Shown here: piece by piece, positions 6,394-7,696 of the stretch
Layout of the letters: every line of letters begins with the position of its first letter
Numbering within the stretch: the first letter of the stretch is position 1
Assembly: GCA_002337545.1 (NCBI GenBank)
Contig: DDGE01000007.1
Coordinates: 17,563-25,258 of the forward strand
Reading direction: 5' to 3'
Source: Phycisphaerales bacterium UBA1910
GTDB taxonomy: Bacteria > Planctomycetota > Phycisphaerae > Phycisphaerales > UBA1924
DNA length: 7,696 bases
Notes under the pieces: model-generated
Databases searched by the model: none
Seen by the model: the letters and a program-made list of their open reading frames with translations, nothing else
What the model was told of the DNA's origin: nothing
Made by a program: the position numbers and the translations under genes

Positions 6394-6423
6394 ATGACCT
6401 TACGATCGGCTGGATCGTAGAAT
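6394..6423 (+). promoter_or_regulatory. Probable nadA promoter (ATGACC-N18-TAGAAT)
   Basis: ATGACC (6394-6399, four of six to TTGACA) and TAGAAT (6418-6423, five of six to TATAAT) are 18 bases apart, inside the 108-base divergent region. The -10 box ends 29 bases before the nadA ATG, leaving a short leader with the ribosome-binding site. The hexamer and spacing equal those of the ppdK candidate. Confidence 0.4.
6401..6419. promoter_or_regulatory. Palindrome TACGATC-N5-GATCGTA, candidate operator
   Basis: A perfect 7-bp inverted repeat with a five-base centre (GGCTG) fills the spacer of the proposed nadA promoter and touches the first two bases of its -10 box. A dimeric repressor bound there would block nadA transcription and possibly the divergent orf250-lemA operon. 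NAD synthesis genes are repressed by NiaR, NrtR, NadR or NadQ in other bacteria, but this sequence does not let me name the regulator. GATC is generally frequent in this DNA, which raises the chance of a fortuitous palindrome. Confidence 0.4.
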
Positions 6424-6452
6424 ATCTGACCCTTTTTCCTGCAGGAGGCCAC

Positions 6453-7696
6453 ATGCTCTGGCAGCCCTCTCTCCCCGATCATTACCTGAGTCTGAACGAC
6501 GATCAGCTGAACGAGCAGATCGAAGCGCGGCGCGCCCAACTCGGCGAAGAACTCGTCATTCTCGGGCACCATTACCAGATGGACGAGGTTGTCCGCCATG
6601 CGGATTTCCTCGGCGACTCGCTCAAGCTCTCCCAGCTCGCGTCCTCCGTCGTCGAGGATCGCGCGAGACAGGGCGTCGGGGTGAAGCACATTATCTTCTG
6701 CGGCGTGCACTTCATGGCGGAAACCGCGGACATGCTCACGCCCGACTCCGTCCAGGTCATCCTCCCCGACATGTCCGCCGGCTGCTCGATGGCCGACATG
6801 GCGGACTACGACCAGACTGTCGAGGCGTGGGAGATCATCCACGACTCACTCAAGCGTCAGGGTTGGGAAGGGCGCATCATCCCCATCACCTATGTGAACT
6901 CGACCGCGGCCATCAAGGCCTTCGTCGGCGAGCATGGCGGCGCGTGCTGCACATCATCCAACGCGGGGCAGGTCTTCGAATGGGCGATGAACGGCGGTAC
7001 CCAACCCAAGCAGCCCGGCGAGGACATCAAGATCCTCTTCCTCCCCGATCAGCACCTCGGACGCAACACGGCCGCGGCATACGGGATCGATACGGACAAG
7101 CACACCTGTGTGTATGACCCGCGACTCACGGCACAGGGCGAGCCGTTCGGCGGTGCGTCCGAAGAAGAGTTATACAACGCCGCAACTATTTTGTGGGCAG
7201 GGCATTGCAGCGTCCACAAGCTCTTCCGCCCCGAGCACTGCGCCGAGATCAAGAGCGCAAACGCTGCGCTCGCGCCGGATGAAGAGCCCACGCAGATCCT
7301 CGTGCACCCCGAGTGTTGCAAGGAGGTTGTGGACCTCGCGGACTACTCCGGTTCGACGGAGTACATCATCAACACCCTCCGCGACGCGCCCGAGGGCAGC
7401 AAGTGGGCGATCGGCACCGAGGTGCATCTTGTGAACCGCATGGCCAACGAGATGAAGGAGAAGGGCGTCGAGGTCCGGATGCTCTCGGATTGCCAGTGTC
7501 TTTGCACGACGATGTACCGGATCGATGAGCCGCACCTGCTCTGGGTGCTCGACGGGTTGTGCGGCATCGGCACGACGAAGGATGCGCCGATCGATCAAGC
7601 GGGTGGGCCGATCAAGGTCCGCAATGTCGTCAGCGTCCACCCCGACGCGACCAAGCTCGCGTTGCTCGCGCTCAACCGGATGCTCGAGCACACCGG
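6453..7696 (+). CDS. nadA: Quinolinate synthase (NadA), 3' end cut by window edge
   Basis: NadA is a [4Fe-4S] enzyme condensing iminoaspartate (from NadB) with dihydroxyacetone phosphate to quinolinate, the precursor of NAD. The 414 visible codons are open to the right edge. Motifs in order: GHHYQ (38-42), CGVHFMAETA (from Cys83), AGCSMADM with Cys111, YVNSTAAIKA (from 147), TSSNA (167-171), PDQHLGRN (198-205), WAGHCSVH with Cys252, HPEC (285-288), GST (300-302), and CQCLC (347-351). By alignment with E. coli NadA (ligands Cys113, Cys200, Cys297), Cys111, Cys252 and Cys351 are the likely cluster ligands. The Cys111-Cys252 distance exceeds the E. coli spacing by about 54 residues, which marks the longer form of the family. 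LNRML near the right edge occurs close to the C-terminus of E. coli NadA, so few residues should be missing. The start ATG 6453 has AGGAGG at 6443-6448, four bases upstream. Confidence 0.96.
   Translation, partial: MLWQPSLPDHYLSLNDDQLNEQIEARRAQLGEELVILGHHYQMDEVVRHADFLGDSLKLSQLASSVVEDRARQGVGVKHIIFCGVHFMAETADMLTPDSVQVILPDMSAGCSMADMADYDQTVEAWEIIHDSLKRQGWEGRIIPITYVNSTAAIKAFVGEHGGACCTSSNAGQVFEWAMNGGTQPKQPGEDIKILFLPDQHLGRNTAAAYGIDTDKHTCVYDPRLTAQGEPFGGASEEELYNAATILWAGHCSVHKLFRPEHCAEIKSANAALAPDEEPTQILVHPECCKEVVDLADYSGSTEYIINTLRDAPEGSKWAIGTEVHLVNRMANEMKEKGVEVRMLSDCQCLCTTMYRIDEPHLLWVLDGLCGIGTTKDAPIDQAGGPIKVRNVVSVHPDATKLALLALNRMLEHT

Noticed and set aside
6357..6842. Minus-strand open frame across the nadA start and the divergent region
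   Set aside because: It is antisense to conserved NadA motifs and runs through the promoter region. Nothing supports it as a gene.
7170..7691. 173-codon minus-strand open frame opposite the end of nadA
   Set aside because: It is antisense to the conserved cysteine motifs of NadA and has shadow-frame composition.

Overview
The window looks like a chromosomal segment from a moderately GC-rich bacterium, most likely a member of the Planctomycetota and plausibly class Phycisphaerae. This is an inference. It rests on codon use, on a small membrane protein ending in a CxxCGY...CPEC zinc-ribbon tail of a style common in that phylum, on a mix of strong and absent Shine-Dalgarno sequences, and on a PPDK carrying a long lysine-rich tail. 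No phage, transposon, plasmid, tRNA, rRNA or CRISPR sequence was seen. The content is housekeeping metabolism plus small membrane or secreted proteins.

Layout. (1) Positions 1 to about 304, minus strand: the N-terminal part of a chorismate-binding enzyme resembling PabB/TrpE, cut by the left edge. (2) Its upstream region is shared with the divergent ppdK gene (448-3342, plus), which encodes a complete pyruvate phosphate dikinase with an unusual ~85-residue lysine-rich N-terminal extension. (3) 45 bases later a 156-residue, three-helix membrane protein with a C-terminal zinc ribbon (3388-3858, plus) begins directly after a -10-like element and a small hairpin, and may be leaderless. (4) Convergent with it, with a single base between the stop codons, is a secreted alpha/beta hydrolase (3860-4894, minus). 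(5) A 128-base gap holding a strong GC-rich hairpin separates the hydrolase from a two-gene minus-strand operon: a membrane-anchored protein of unknown function (5592-6344) overlapping lemA (5023-5595) by four bases. (6) A 108-base divergent region with a 7-5-7 palindrome and a promoter-like element leads to nadA (quinolinate synthase, 6453 to beyond the right edge, plus), of which only the last residues are missing.

Functional picture. PPDK interconverts pyruvate and phosphoenolpyruvate, NadA starts NAD synthesis, and the left-edge enzyme would feed folate or tryptophan synthesis. These are independent core functions rather than one pathway. The only tightly coupled unit is orf250-lemA. I found no convincing novel multi-gene system. 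The points most worth following are the basic tail on PPDK, the palindrome in the nadA promoter, the putative leaderless start at 3388, and the orf250/LemA pair.
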